Assembly (NCBI GenBank): GCA_016873715.1 | Contig: VGWF01000013.1 | Span: 1-52,158 of the forward strand | Reading direction: 5' to 3' | Origin: Lentisphaerota bacterium | GTDB taxonomy: Bacteria; Verrucomicrobiota; Kiritimatiellia; PWTM01 | DNA length: 52,158 nucleotides | Part shown: in pieces, positions 17,257-25,610 of the stretch | Layout of the letters: each line of letters begins with the position of its first letter | Position numbering within the stretch: the stretch's first letter is position 1 | Program-made: the position numbers and the translations under genes | The notes under the pieces: generated by a model | What the model was told of the DNA's origin: nothing | Seen by the model: only the letters and a program-made list of their open reading frames with translations | Database searches by the model: none

Positions 17257-18327
17257 ATGGCAAAGGCAGCGAAGAGTTCGGGCGACGAGGCCGCGAAGGG
17301 ACCGGGCAAGGAGCTTCCCTCGGCGCTCGCCAACGTCCTGGCGCAGATCCAGAAGGAATACGGCGACGGCGCGATCATGCGCCTCGGCAACGAGGAGAGC
17401 GCCGTCCAGGTGCCCTGCATCCCCACGGGCGCCCTGACGGTCGATATCGCGCTGGGCATCGGCGGCGTCCCGCGCGGCCGCATCATCGAGGTCTTCGGCC
17501 CCGAATCGTCGGGCAAGACCACCCTCGTGCTGCACATCATCGCCAACGCGCAGAAGAACGGCGGCATGGCGGCGTTCATCGACACCGAGCACGCGCTGGA
17601 TCCCGCCTACGCGAAGCGGATCGGCGTCAACCTCGACAACCTGCTGGTCTCCCAGCCGGACTCCGGCGAGGAGGCGCTGAACATCGCCGACCAGCTCGTC
17701 CGCAGCAACTCGCTCGACGTGGTCGTGGTCGACTCCGTCGCCGCGCTCGCGCCGAAGGCCGAGCTCGAGGGGCAGATGGGCGACAGCTTCGTCGGCCTGC
17801 AGGCGCGGCTGATGTCGCAGGCGATGCGCAAGCTGACCGGCGCGATCAACCGCTCGAAGACCTGCTGCATCTTCACGAACCAGATCCGCGAGAAGATCGG
17901 CGTGATGTTCGGCAATCCCGAGACGACGCCAGGCGGGCGGGCGCTCAAGTTCTACGCCTCGGTCCGCCTCGACGTCCGCCGCATCGGCACGATCAAGGAT
18001 TCCGCCGGCGTCGCGATCGGCAGCCGCGTGAAGGTCAAGGTCGTGAAGAACAAGGTCTCGCCGCCGTTCACCGAGGGCGAGTTCGACATCCTCTACGCCG
18101 AGGGCATCTCGTGGACCGGCTCGATCATGGACGCCGCGATCGCGGCGGGCATCGTCGAGAAGCGCGGCTCGTGGCTCTCGTGCGAGGGCCAGCAGCTCGG
18201 CCAGGGCCGCGAGGCGGCCGCCGCCGATCTGAAGAAGAACCCCGACCTCCAGGCGATGCTGATCGAGAAGATCAAGGCGAAGCACAGCGCGACCGGCCCG
18301 AAGGTCGCCGCGCCGTCCGCCGAGTAG
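17257..18327 (+). CDS. recA: Recombinase RecA
   Basis: 356-residue RecA, the ATP-dependent strand-exchange protein of homologous repair and SOS induction. Walker A GPESSGKT is at 81-88; [53 protein letters not shown] and the DNA-binding loops ([36 protein letters not shown]) are all present. Start at ATG 17257 with GAGG 6 bases upstream; an in-frame ATG at 17245 would add MRHP. The N-terminal extension ([17 protein letters not shown]) is a little longer than in E. coli. No LexA box is apparent in the short upstream gap. Confidence 0.99.
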   Translation: MAKAAKSSGDEAAKGPGKELPSALANVLAQIQKEYGDGAIMRLGNEESAVQVPCIPTGALTVDIALGIGGVPRGRIIEVFGPESSGKTTLVLHIIANAQKNGGMAAFIDTEHALDPAYAKRIGVNLDNLLVSQPDSGEEALNIADQLVRSNSLDVVVVDSVAALAPKAELEGQMGDSFVGLQARLMSQAMRKLTGAINRSKTCCIFTNQIREKIGVMFGNPETTPGGRALKFYASVRLDVRRIGTIKDSAGVAIGSRVKVKVVKNKVSPPFTEGEFDILYAEGISWTGSIMDAAIAAGIVEKRGSWLSCEGQQLGQGREAAAADLKKNPDLQAMLIEKIKAKHSATGPKVAAPSAE

Positions 18328-18338
18328 GTCCGCGGGCC

Positions 18339-18385
18339 TTCCAAGGGTTGGACGTCCGCGACGCGGCGGCTTCCAACCCTTGGAA
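18339..18385. terminator. Paired TTCCAA-N3-TTGGAA palindromes between recA and the lipoprotein gene
   Basis: Two palindromes, TTCCAAGGGTTGGA (18339-18352) and TTCCAACCCTTGGAA (18371-18385), are also reverse complements of each other, so the whole can form one 14-bp stem with an 18-nt loop. It fills the 74-base gap between convergent genes. Position and symmetry suggest a bidirectional terminator, but there is no T-run. An element of the same 15-17-15 geometry occurs at 39388-39434, so it may equally be a mobile or REP-like repeat. Confidence 0.55.
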
Positions 18386-18401
18386 ACCCGGGGAGCCGGC
18401 G

Positions 18402-18842
18402 CTAGGGCTTCGGCCGGACCGCGTCGGCCGCGTTCTGGAGCGCATCGGCCGTGGCGCCGGCCGCCTTCTGCGCCGCTTCCTTGGTCGCATCGGCCGCCTT
18501 GCCGGCGGCTTCCTTGGTGGCCTCGGCCGCCTTCGCGGCCGTTTCCTTGGTGGTCTCCACGGCCTGGCCGACCGCATCCTTGGTGGCGTCCGCCGCCTTG
18601 CTCACGGCCTCCTTGGTTGCATCCGCCGCCTTCGCGGCGGCGTCCGCGGCCGTGCCGGCAGCCTGCTCCGTGGCCTCGACCGCCTTGGTGACGGCCGATC
18701 CGACGGCTTGGCCGACCTTCTCGGCGACGGCGGAGGCCGCCGCGGCGGGCTCCGGCTTGGGTTCGGCGGGCTTCGGGCCGCAGCCGGCCGCCAGGAGGGA
18801 CAGGGATACCGCCGCGCATCCGAACAGAACGATCGTCTTCAT
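18402..18842 (-). CDS. LEA-like Ala/Lys-rich lipoprotein
   Basis: 146 residues. Signal peptide with lipobox LAAGC (Cys21), then a Pro/Glu linker and about 100 residues of imperfect 11-mer repeats ([44 protein letters not shown]) that would form an amphipathic alpha-helix. This resembles group 3 LEA proteins and apolipoprotein-like helices, which protect membranes or proteins during desiccation or osmotic stress; that role is an inference. Being a lipoprotein, it should be sorted by the Lol system encoded at 39.4-41.5 kb. Low complexity makes database matches unreliable. Confidence 0.8.
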   Translation of the reverse strand: MKTIVLFGCAAVSLSLLAAGCGPKPAEPKPEPAAAASAVAEKVGQAVGSAVTKAVEATEQAAGTAADAAAKAADATKEAVSKAADATKDAVGQAVETTKETAAKAAEATKEAAGKAADATKEAAQKAAGATADALQNAADAVRPKP

Positions 18843-18933
18843 GGACCACCTCCGCTCCGGCGGCGTCCCGCCGCCGGGTCTCTGGGCAGAACCTTCGCCC
18901 AAGGCCCCGAAATGTCAACCCGGGCCCGGGCGG

Positions 18934-19923
18934 CTACGCCGGCGCGCCGAGGGCCTCGACGTCGGCGCGCATGCGGGCGAGCGTTGCGGCGTCGAGCGCA
19001 AGGCCTCCGGCCTTCGCGTTCTCGACCGCGTGGGCGGCCTTGCGGGCGCCGCACAGCGCGATCGTCAGGCCGGGCTGGGCCACCGTCCACGCGACCACGA
19101 GCTGGCCGAGCGTGCAGGCGTGGGCGGCGCAGAGGTCCTTCCAGCCGTCGAGCATCGCGAGCACGCGCGCGCGGTTCGCGGGCTGGAACCAGGGGATCCG
19201 GTTGCGGAACTCGTCCGCGGGGAAGGTGCGGTCCATGCCGATCCGCCCGGTCAGCAGGCCCTGCTCGAGCGGCGAGTAGGCGAGCACGGCGATGCCGTGG
19301 CGGTGGCAGTAGGGCAGCACGTCCGCCTCGATGGCGCGGTCGAGCATGCTGTAGCGCGGCTGGCAGGCGCTGAGATCGCCGGCGGATCGGTAGGCATCCA
19401 TCTGGGCGGGGCTCGCGTTGGAAACGCCGATCGCGCGGATCTTGCCCTGGGCGCGCAGGTCCATGAGGCACGCCATGGTGTCCTCGATGGGCGTCTTGTC
19501 GGGTTCGATCGCCTGCCAGTGGGTCTGGTAGAGATCGATGCGGTCGGTGCCGAGGCGCCGGAGGCTGTCCTCGAGTTCGAGGCGGATCGTATCGGGCCGC
19601 AGCGAGATCCGGACCGTGTGCGGCCCCTGCACGAACCACTCGCTCCCGCGCGCGTCGCGGGTCCACAGGCCGCACTTGGTCGCGAGGAGCACCTTGTCGC
19701 GGCGGCCGCGGATGGCGCGCCCCACGAGGTCCTCGCTCTTGCCGTGCTCGTAGAGCGGGGCGGTGTCGATCAGGTTGATCCCGGCATCCAGCGCGGCGTG
19801 GATGGCGCGGATCGACTCGTCGTCGTCCGTCGGCCCCCACCACGGCCCCCCGCCGATCGCCCACGCCCCGAACGCAATGCACGAGGCCCGCAGGTCCGTG
19901 GTCCCGATCCGCCGGTATTGCAT
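18934..19923 (-). CDS. Aldo/keto reductase
   Basis: 329-residue NAD(P)H-dependent oxidoreductase of the AKR superfamily. The N-terminus [23 protein letters not shown], the block [20 protein letters not shown] (catalytic Asp and Tyr), LLATKCG (Lys) and IDLYQTHW (His) give the full catalytic tetrad, and [14 protein letters not shown] and [12 protein letters not shown] are typical barrel motifs. It resembles the AKR11/YajO-like group acting on sugars or general carbonyls. Cytoplasmic, no signal peptide. It lies 35 bases downstream of a DUF1080-like gene on the same strand and may be in one unit. Confidence 0.93.
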   Translation of the reverse strand: MQYRRIGTTDLRASCIAFGAWAIGGGPWWGPTDDDESIRAIHAALDAGINLIDTAPLYEHGKSEDLVGRAIRGRRDKVLLATKCGLWTRDARGSEWFVQGPHTVRISLRPDTIRLELEDSLRRLGTDRIDLYQTHWQAIEPDKTPIEDTMACLMDLRAQGKIRAIGVSNASPAQMDAYRSAGDLSACQPRYSMLDRAIEADVLPYCHRHGIAVLAYSPLEQGLLTGRIGMDRTFPADEFRNRIPWFQPANRARVLAMLDGWKDLCAAHACTLGQLVVAWTVAQPGLTIALCGARKAAHAVENAKAGGLALDAATLARMRADVEALGAPA

Positions 19924-19958
19924 CGTCGCTCTCCCGTGTTTCCGACCGCCGCCGGACC

Positions 19959-20681
19959 TTACTTCACCGCGGGCTTCTTCGCGGGCGCAGGCGTCCTCGC
20001 CGCCGCGGGACGCGGGGCGGGAGCGGGGACGGGCTCGCACGTCGGCAGGGCGGCCTTCACCGCCTCCCAGTCGGGATTGCGCGTTGCCTCCCACACCTTG
20101 AAGTTCCGGAACGAGGCCGTTTCGCCGGCGACGGTCAGGCCGACGTTCGACTTCGGGCCCGCCAGTTGCTCGTGCGTGCCGCAGGCGACGATCTCGCCGG
20201 CCTTGGCCAGCATCGTGTCGCCGACGATCTCCATGCGGACCTTCGTCCACGCGCCCGGCGCGATGTCGGCCTTGAGATGGCCGAAGACCTCGGCCTTGTC
20301 GGGGCCGGTCTTGTCGTGGTCGTCCTTCGTCACGCGCACGCTCGTCGGCGCGACGGCGATCCGCGCGAGATGGCCCTTCGGATCGTTGATCGAGAGGCTC
20401 GTGCCCTTCGCCCCGTCGAGCTTCACCTCGAACCCGATGATGAAGTCCTGGAGGGGCCTGGCCATCCGCATCACCGCGCCATGCTTGTCCGCCGCCAGTT
20501 CGGCGCCGCGCAACGCGCCGTCCGCCGCCTCCCACTTGCCCTTGGCCGCCGCCCATCCCTCCGGGACCCCCGCGGCGAGGTCGTTCTCGTAGACAAGTTT
20601 CCCCGGCACCCCCAGCAGCGGCTTGTCGGCGGCGAGGGCGGGAAGCGCGAGTGCGAGCGAGAGAACAACGGCTGCCTTCAT
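19959..20681 (-). CDS. Exported DUF1080-like (concanavalin-type) protein
   Basis: 240 residues with a signal peptide (AVVLSLALALPALAA). The body (KLVYENDLAAGVPEGWAAAKGKWEAADGALRG, then ADKHGAVMRMARPLQDFIIGFEVKLDGAKGTSLSIND, then AGETASFRNFKVWEA) has the order of strands of the DUF1080 / 3-keto-glucoside hydrolase family, a beta-jelly-roll abundant in PVC bacteria. A Pro/Ala/Lys-rich tail ends the protein. Start at ATG 20681 with GGAGGAAAGGG upstream. Function is likely in periplasmic sugar handling, but this copy is divergent. Confidence 0.75.
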   Translation of the reverse strand: MKAAVVLSLALALPALAADKPLLGVPGKLVYENDLAAGVPEGWAAAKGKWEAADGALRGAELAADKHGAVMRMARPLQDFIIGFEVKLDGAKGTSLSINDPKGHLARIAVAPTSVRVTKDDHDKTGPDKAEVFGHLKADIAPGAWTKVRMEIVGDTMLAKAGEIVACGTHEQLAGPKSNVGLTVAGETASFRNFKVWEATRNPDWEAVKAALPTCEPVPAPAPRPAAARTPAPAKKPAVK

Positions 20682-20824
20682 GATGATCCCTTTCCTCCGC
20701 CCTGCGGGCGGCACTGCGGCAGAGCATGGAACAGGCGCCGCTGCCCTGCAAGCCGCACCCGGGCCCGCGCCCGACCGGCGGCGCGGGGTTGACTTCGGCG
20801 CGGTTCGGACCGAGTAATCTCCGC

Positions 20825-21613
20825 ATGCGGGTCGGGATTCCCAGGTGCGTCGTGATGGCCGGACTGTGGCTTGCCGCCGCGGCGGGCGCGCACGCCGCGG
20901 GTGGCGACCGGCTGCTGGAGGAGCTGGTCCGGGCCCGGACCCCGGGCTTCGCCTACGACTTCGCCGGCGTGATGTCCGGCGCCCATCGCGCGCAGATCTC
21001 GCGCGTCCTCGAGGAGCTGGAGGCGAAGACGGGCGCCCAGGTGAAGGTCGTGGCCTTGAAGTCGCTCGACGGCGGCGAGATCCGCGACTTTGCGACCCGG
21101 CTGTACGAACGCTGGGGAATCGGCGCGAAGGGGAAGGACGAAGGCGCCCTGCTGCTTGCGGCGATCGAGGATCGCAAGGTGCGCATCGAGGTCGGCTACG
21201 GATTGGAGGGCGTCCTTCCGGATGCGCTGGCCGGCCGCATGCTGGACACGCATGTTCTTCCCCGGTTCCGGGCCGGTGACTTCGGCGGCGGCCTCATGGC
21301 CGGCGCCGAGGCCATCGCCCTCGCGGTAGCCGCCAGCCGCGGTCTCGCCCTGTCCTCCGTCGGCGCCGTCGCACCTCCGTCCCCCGTCCACACCCCTCCG
21401 GGCGGCGGCGAGTCCCGGACGATCCCCCTGCCCGTGTTGATCCTGATGGGGATCGTTTTCGTCTACATGGCCATCCGCCACCCCGAGATCCTGATCTGGA
21501 TGCTGCTCAGCAGCGGCGGAGGGCGCGGGGGAGGCGGCGGATTCGGGGGCAGCGGATTCGGCGGTTTCGGCGGCGGCCGCAGCGGCGGCGGCGGGGCGAC
21601 GAGGGGATGGTGA
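20825..21613 (+). CDS. TPM-domain protein with Gly-rich tail (YgcG-like)
   Basis: 262 residues: signal peptide, TPM domain (from about residue 40: YDFAGVMSGAHRAQISRVLEELEAKTGAQVKVVALKSLDGGEIRDFATRLYERWGIGAKGKDEGALLLAAIEDRKVRIEVGYGLE in order), a TM segment at about 203-225 (PLPVLILMGIVFVYMAI), and a C-terminal Gly/Phe/Ser-rich tail. This is the common YgcG architecture. TPM domains have phosphatase activity in plants (TLP18.3), but the bacterial role is unclear. A TTGACT-20-TAATCT pair lies just before the ATG; its spacing is too long for a confident promoter call. Confidence 0.9.
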   Translation: MRVGIPRCVVMAGLWLAAAAGAHAAGGDRLLEELVRARTPGFAYDFAGVMSGAHRAQISRVLEELEAKTGAQVKVVALKSLDGGEIRDFATRLYERWGIGAKGKDEGALLLAAIEDRKVRIEVGYGLEGVLPDALAGRMLDTHVLPRFRAGDFGGGLMAGAEAIALAVAASRGLALSSVGAVAPPSPVHTPPGGGESRTIPLPVLILMGIVFVYMAIRHPEILIWMLLSSGGGRGGGGGFGGSGFGGFGGGRSGGGGATRGW

Positions 21614-21620
21614 AGAGAGC

Positions 21621-21725
21621 GATGAGTGATGAGTGCAGAGTGATCAGCGGGGAGCGGTGTTCGGGGCTTCCCGGATTTCCGGTTTGGGATTCGTTTCGTG
21701 CTTCGGAATTCGTATGTCGTGCTTC
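21621..21725. repeat. Heptamer-phased repeat block
   Basis: About fifteen consecutive 7-nt units without phase slip: GATGAGT, GATGAGT, GCAGAGT, GATCAGC, GGGGAGC, and later TCGTTTC, GTGCTTC, GGAATTC, GTATGTC, GTGCTTC. The second half (about 21656-21725) aligns with the right arm of the long inverted repeat at 40247-40312 (shared GTTTCGTGCTTCGGAATT). It fills most of the gap between the TPM gene and the nucleotidyltransferase gene and is clearly less GC-rich than the genes. Confidence 0.75.
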
Positions 21726-21758
21726 CGCCGCGACGCGCGGCGGGGCGGGGAGGTGGAG

Positions 21759-22472
21759 ATGACGCCGGAGGAATTCGCAGCCAGGCTCGTGGCGACACCG
21801 GAACTGCCGCTGGTGTCGGTGATCCTGTACGGGTCCGCCGCCGCCGGCGATCACGCCGCGAAGGGGTCGGACTACAACATCATGGTCGTTCTCGAGCGAG
21901 TCGGCGCGAAGGAGCTCGAGGCGATGGCGCCGGCGGTCCGCCCGTGGGTGCGGGCGGGCAACCGGCCGCCGCAGGTCTTCACCCGCGAGGGGCTGGAGCG
22001 CTCGGCGGACGTCTTCCCCATCGAACTGGCCGACATGAAGGACCACCACCGGGTCCTGCACGGAACCCATGGGCTCGACTCCCTTGAGATCGCGCGTCCG
22101 GCCCTCCGCCTCGAACTGGAGCGGGAGCTGAAGGTCAACCTGATGCGCCTGCAGGAGGGCTGTCTTCTCGCCGCGGGACGCGCGTCGCAGATGGCATCGC
22201 TCATGCGGGAGTCGGTCGCGACGTACGGCGTGCTGGCCCGAGCGGCGCTGCGTCTCTTCGGCGCCCCCGCGCCGGCGGGCAAGCGGCAGGCGATCGAGGC
22301 CCTGGCGTCCCGCGTCGCCTTCGACCCCCAGCCGTTTCTCCACGTGCTCGACGCGAAGGCGTCCGGGAGCCGGATCCCGTCGTCCGGGATCCCGGCCCTG
22401 TTCGAAGGCTACCTGGCCGCGGCCGCGGCGCTGGCGGACGGCATCGACCGGCAGATCGCGGGCCAGGGCTAG
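21759..22472 (+). CDS. Nucleotidyltransferase-fold protein, possibly inactive
   Basis: 237 residues with a strong ribosome-binding site (GGGGAGGTGGAG). The N-terminus (VSVILYGSAAAGDHAAKGSDYNIMVVLE) is the GS...G...SD pattern of minimal nucleotidyltransferases, but the usual D-x-D metal pair reads D-Y-N, so the second Asp is lost. The rest is helical (ALRLELERELKVNLMRLQEGCLLAAGR), resembling the HEPN-like or substrate-binding helices that follow such domains. Not part of a recognisable toxin-antitoxin pair. Catalytic activity is doubtful; the fold assignment is moderately secure. Confidence 0.75.
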   Translation: MTPEEFAARLVATPELPLVSVILYGSAAAGDHAAKGSDYNIMVVLERVGAKELEAMAPAVRPWVRAGNRPPQVFTREGLERSADVFPIELADMKDHHRVLHGTHGLDSLEIARPALRLELERELKVNLMRLQEGCLLAAGRASQMASLMRESVATYGVLARAALRLFGAPAPAGKRQAIEALASRVAFDPQPFLHVLDAKASGSRIPSSGIPALFEGYLAAAAALADGIDRQIAGQG

Positions 22473-22482
22473 CCGCCGCGGC

Positions 22483-22890
22483 TCAGGCCGGCCAGACGAA
22501 CCGGATATCGGCGTGGATGTCCGGGTGGAGGCTCTGGGCGACGGGGCAGGCGCGGGCGATGCCCTCGGCGCGTTCGCGGTCCACGGGAGCCAGCGCGATG
22601 GGCATGTGGATGCGCACGGCGAGCCGCGAGATGCGGCGCGGGGGGCCGCCCATCTCCTTCTCGACCTCGACGCGCATTCCGCGCAGGTCCCAGCCCTCCT
22701 CCTCGGCCAGGATGCCCACGATCGTCGACATGCAGGTGCCGAGCGCGGCGGCGACGAGATCCGTCGGAGAGAACCGCTCCGCCCGGCCGCGGTTGTCGGC
22801 CGGAGCATCGGTCTCGATCCGCGAGCCCGAGGGCCCGTGGACCGCCTCGCACCGCAGCCCGCCCTTGTACTCGATTCCGATCTTCACCAT
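22483..22890 (-). CDS. OsmC-family protein
   Basis: 135-residue OsmC/Ohr-superfamily protein. The opening strands (KIGIEYKGGLRCEAVHGPSGSRIETDAP) are followed by RFSPTDLVAAALGTCMSTIVGILAEEEG, where the first conserved Cys sits on the central helix. The second lies in GIARACPVAQSLHPD. In OsmC and Ohr the two cysteines reduce organic hydroperoxides. The spacing resembles the YhfA-like group. Convergent with the nucleotidyltransferase gene, 10 bases away. The 298 bases upstream of this gene show nothing I can identify. Confidence 0.9.
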   Translation of the reverse strand: MVKIGIEYKGGLRCEAVHGPSGSRIETDAPADNRGRAERFSPTDLVAAALGTCMSTIVGILAEEEGWDLRGMRVEVEKEMGGPPRRISRLAVRIHMPIALAPVDRERAEGIARACPVAQSLHPDIHADIRFVWPA

Positions 22891-23188
22891 GGCGCACCTC
22901 CCCGCGCAACCGCGCGGCCGGGACGCAGCATACACCCCCCGCGCCGCATCGGGGAAGCACCGGCGGATTGCGCCTTCGGTACGGGGGCGCCCTCTGCCGG
23001 GACGGGCGCGGATTTCCGCAGCGAGTCCGGCTCCCCTCCGCGAAAGGTCCGCGGCACGGTGGCGGGCATGGCGTCGATGTCGCCCCATTCCAATCCGGGG
23101 TGCGGACCGGCGGAATGCCGGAATGCATGGCGGGGGATGGATATCCGCCGGAGGGAGGGGGCGAAGACCAGGCGGGCGGAGGGACCCG

Positions 23189-23593
23189 CTACTTCCCGCC
23201 CTGCGCCTGCTTCATGCGTTTGGCCAGCTGCTGCGCCTTCTTTCGCAGGCTGCGCGAGTTGCCCTTTCCGCCATCCTTCTTCTCGGCGGATTTCGGCTCG
23301 GCCTTGGCCTTGGGCTCGTGGGCCTTGTCGAACTCGGCCGCGCTGACCTTCCGGTCGCGGTCGTCATCCATCTTCTGGAACTCCTTTCGAAGCTCCAGTT
23401 GCCGGACCGGGGCGATGGCGGTGAGGTTTGTGCCGCCCCCGCCGACGAACTCGGTCTCTGAAAGGAAACCGTCGTCGTCGGCATCGAGCTTCGCGAAGTT
23501 CGTCGGGGCCGGCGCCGCGGGGTCGGCCTTCGGGGCGGCGGGCGCGGATGCCGCCGCCGCAAGGCCCAGGACCAGGATCCATACTGTCTTCAT
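23189..23593 (-). CDS. Secreted EF-hand protein
   Basis: 134 residues with a signal peptide (WILVLGLAAAASAPAA). Two EF-hand calcium-binding loops are visible: DADDDGFLSETEF and DDDRDRKVSAAEF. The C-terminus is Lys-rich (KPKSAEKKDGGKGNSR..., LRKKAQQLAKRMKQ). Start at ATG 23593, preceded closely by GAGGGG; an in-frame ATG at 23605 would overlap the stop of the upstream EF-hand gene by ATGA. The two EF-hand genes probably form an operon and arose from the same family. Exported EF-hand proteins of unknown role are common in PVC genomes. Confidence 0.82.
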   Translation of the reverse strand: MKTVWILVLGLAAAASAPAAPKADPAAPAPTNFAKLDADDDGFLSETEFVGGGGTNLTAIAPVRQLELRKEFQKMDDDRDRKVSAAEFDKAHEPKAKAEPKSAEKKDGGKGNSRSLRKKAQQLAKRMKQAQGGK

Positions 23594-23601
23594 GGCACCC
23601 C

Positions 23602-24099
23602 TCATCGCATCTGCCGGCGCATCATCCGCCGGTAGTACTCACGCTTCTCTTCGAGTTCCTTCTCCTTGTCCCCCGCGGTCTCCGGGGGGGCCTTGGCGGC
23701 GAGCTGGGCCTCACCGTAGCCCGACCATTCCTTTTCGGTCAGGATGCTGCTCCGGTCTTGGTCCGCCTCCTTGAAGGCCTTCTTGATCCGGGTCTGCTCC
23801 TTGGCGGGCAGCGTCGCCGCATGGGCCGCCGGCTTCCCCGAGGCGACCGCCTGGCCGACCAGGAACTCGTTCCACGTGACGCCGCCATCCTTGTCGAGGT
23901 CCATCGCGTCGAAGGCCGGGCCCTGCTCCTCGGGGGCGGCGGGCGCAGGGGCCGCGTTCTTCGCTTCCGGCCCGGCGGCGGCATCCTTGGCGGCCGGCGC
24001 GGCGGCCGGCGGCGGGGCCACGGGGTCGGCCTCCTTCTTCGCGGCAACGGCCGCGGCGGCGGACCACAGGAGGACCAGCATCCACGGATACGGCTTCAT
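23602..24099 (-). CDS. Secreted EF-hand protein
   Basis: 165 residues: signal peptide (WMLVLLWSAAAAVAA), an Ala/Pro-rich linker, then EF-hand loops DLDKDGGVTWNEF and the weaker DQDRSSILTEKEW, and a charged C-terminal helix (DKEKELEEKREYYRRMMRRQ). Calcium binding is likely at the first loop; the second lacks the usual Gly at the loop centre. Immediately upstream of the second EF-hand gene (8 bases or an ATGA overlap, depending on that start). Function unknown. Confidence 0.8.
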   Translation of the reverse strand: MKPYPWMLVLLWSAAAAVAAKKEADPVAPPPAAAPAAKDAAAGPEAKNAAPAPAAPEEQGPAFDAMDLDKDGGVTWNEFLVGQAVASGKPAAHAATLPAKEQTRIKKAFKEADQDRSSILTEKEWSGYGEAQLAAKAPPETAGDKEKELEEKREYYRRMMRRQMR

Positions 24100-24246
24100 G
24101 GCTTTGATCCGGCGCTCGGGCGCCGCTCCGAAGGCAGGATGCCCCCCGGACAGCCCCGTGGCAAGCACGAGGTGCAGAACCGGGGACCCAGGGGCGCATC
24201 TCCGGGCCTGTGCAGGGTGACACGGCCGGGGGCGGGTGCCAAAGCA

Positions 24247-24309
24247 GTCCTCACGCTCCGCGTGAGGACATCTCCGCAATCCGGATTATCATCACGCGGA
24301 GCGTGATGA
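24247..24309. repeat. Inverted pair of REP-like hairpins around CACGCTCCGCGTG
   Basis: Hairpin 1 (24247-24269) has stem GTCCTCACGC / GCGTGAGGAC with loop TCC. Hairpin 2 (24289-24309) has stem TCATCACGC / GCGTGATGA with loop GGA. The cores are reverse complements of each other while the outer stems differ but still pair. Between them lies the palindrome AATCCGGATT (24278-24287). This is the layout of a BIME/REPIN. It sits in the 341-base gap between the EF-hand operon and the divergent tatD gene, which otherwise shows nothing definite. Confidence 0.75.
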
Positions 24310-24440
24310 CTACCCTGCGGGGCCACCGCCGATCTTGCGCGGGGTGATGGCCGGAGGGGCGCATCTCAGGTCCTGTGAAGCGAGGACGAAGGCGCCCGCG
24401 TGATCCGGTCCATGAACCGGAGATGCGCCGGGGACCCGGG

Positions 24441-25316
24441 ATGCGTCATTCGTTCCGAATTGAAATGCGGCCGCGGAAACACGACTGTGATGGCCTCGTG
24501 AATCTCTGCGATGCCCATGCGCACCTGCAGGACGCCGCGTTCGACCGCGATCGCACCGCCGTGTTGAGCCGCGCCGCCGCGGCGGGCGTCCGGAGAATCG
24601 TCGTCAACGGGACCTCGCCGCGCGACTGGGACGCCGTCGCCGCGCTGGCGACCCGATTCCCGGCGATCGCCCCGGCCTACGGGGTCCACCCGTGGTTCCT
24701 GGAAGCGCTCCGCGCCGACTGGTTCGACGACCTCGCGCGGCGGCTGTCCGCGGACCCGTCGGCCTCCGTCGGCGAGATCGGTCTCGATGCCGCGATCGAA
24801 CCCCGCGACGACGCCCTCCAGCACGACGTGTTCCTCCGGCAGCTCCGCCTCTCGCGCGATCTCCGCCGGCCCGTCTCGATCCACGGCCGCCGCGCATGGG
24901 GCGCGCTGCTCGATCTGCTCCGTGCCGACGGTCCGCATCCCGCCGGCCTCGTGCTGCACTCCTACGGCGGCGGTCCCGACCTCGTGGCGCCCTTCGCCGC
25001 GCTGAATGCGTTCTTCTCGTTCTCCGGCACGATCACGCACGCCCGCAACCGGAGGTCGCCCGCCGCGGCCCGCGTGGTTCCTCCCGACCGCCTGCTCCTC
25101 GAGACCGACGCCCCCGACCTCCCCCCCGAGTCCCTGCCCGCGCCGGACGGCGGCGGCACGCCCGTGAACGAGCCCGCCAACCTCCCCCTCGTGGCCGACG
25201 CCCTCGCCCGCGCCCGCGGAATGGACGTCGCGTCCGTCGCGGACCTGACCTGGGCCAACGCCCTGCGGCTCTTCGGCCCGCCGCGTTCCGGCCTCCGGCC
25301 CGATTCGCCACGATGA
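24441..25316 (+). CDS. TatD-family metal-dependent hydrolase
   Basis: About 291 residues of the TatD (DNase / amidohydrolase-type TIM barrel) family. The metal motif DAHAHLQDAA opens the domain; GVHPWFLEAL, SVGEIGLD, VSIHGRRAW, LVLHSYGGG and LLLETDAPDL are the successive metal or active-site strands. Members are 3'-5' exonucleases or D-aminoacyl-tRNA-processing-like hydrolases. The start is uncertain: ATG 24441, ATG 24465 and GTG 24498 (directly before the NLCDAHAHL strand) are all in frame and none has a strong ribosome-binding site. Confidence 0.88.
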   Translation: MRHSFRIEMRPRKHDCDGLVNLCDAHAHLQDAAFDRDRTAVLSRAAAAGVRRIVVNGTSPRDWDAVAALATRFPAIAPAYGVHPWFLEALRADWFDDLARRLSADPSASVGEIGLDAAIEPRDDALQHDVFLRQLRLSRDLRRPVSIHGRRAWGALLDLLRADGPHPAGLVLHSYGGGPDLVAPFAALNAFFSFSGTITHARNRRSPAAARVVPPDRLLLETDAPDLPPESLPAPDGGGTPVNEPANLPLVADALARARGMDVASVADLTWANALRLFGPPRSGLRPDSPR

Positions 25317-25385
25317 TCGCGGGGACCTTCCCGAGGACAACCCGATCCGCGAGGCGGCGCCGCTGATCCCTGACCGGCGTCTCGT

Positions 25386-25610
25386 TCAGCCGATCCTGCC
25401 GGTCCCGCTGATGCCCGCGGTCCTGCCGTGCAGGTCGAAGCCGACGAGGCCCTCGATCGAGAAGTTGCTGTCGCGCGTACGGAGCCACGCCGGGTGCGTC
25501 CTGCGGTTTGGCGCGAGGATCAGCGCCACCGCGCGTTCGCCGACGACGGAGGCCGACAGGTCGTCGTTGACGAGCGCACGCGATCCGCGAGCCCCCGGCG
25601 AGGCGGGGGC
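25386..25610 (-). pseudogene. 74-codon open stretch in frame after the DUF4230 stop
   Basis: Directly after the TGA of the DUF4230 gene, the same frame stays open for 74 codons and ends at TGA 25386-25388. Third positions are almost all G or C, as in real genes here, and the peptide looks protein-like (LVNDDLSASVVGERAVALI, then THPAWLRTRDSNFSIEGLVGF). There is no good start codon. The first 24 bases, beginning with the GA of TGA, form a hairpin with stem GAGCCCCC / GGGGGCTC. It could be the remnant of a gene, the end of a longer protein cut by a nonsense change, or a readthrough extension. Confidence 0.4.

Noticed and set aside
20789-20820. TTGACT to TAATCT as a promoter for the TPM gene
   Set aside because: The 20-bp spacer is too long for a confident sigma-70 call, and the -10 would sit only a few bases before the start codon.
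22891-23188. Possible small gene or regulatory RNA in the 298-base gap upstream of the OsmC gene
   Set aside because: No start with a ribosome-binding site, no coding-like frame that stands out and no clear hairpin were seen.
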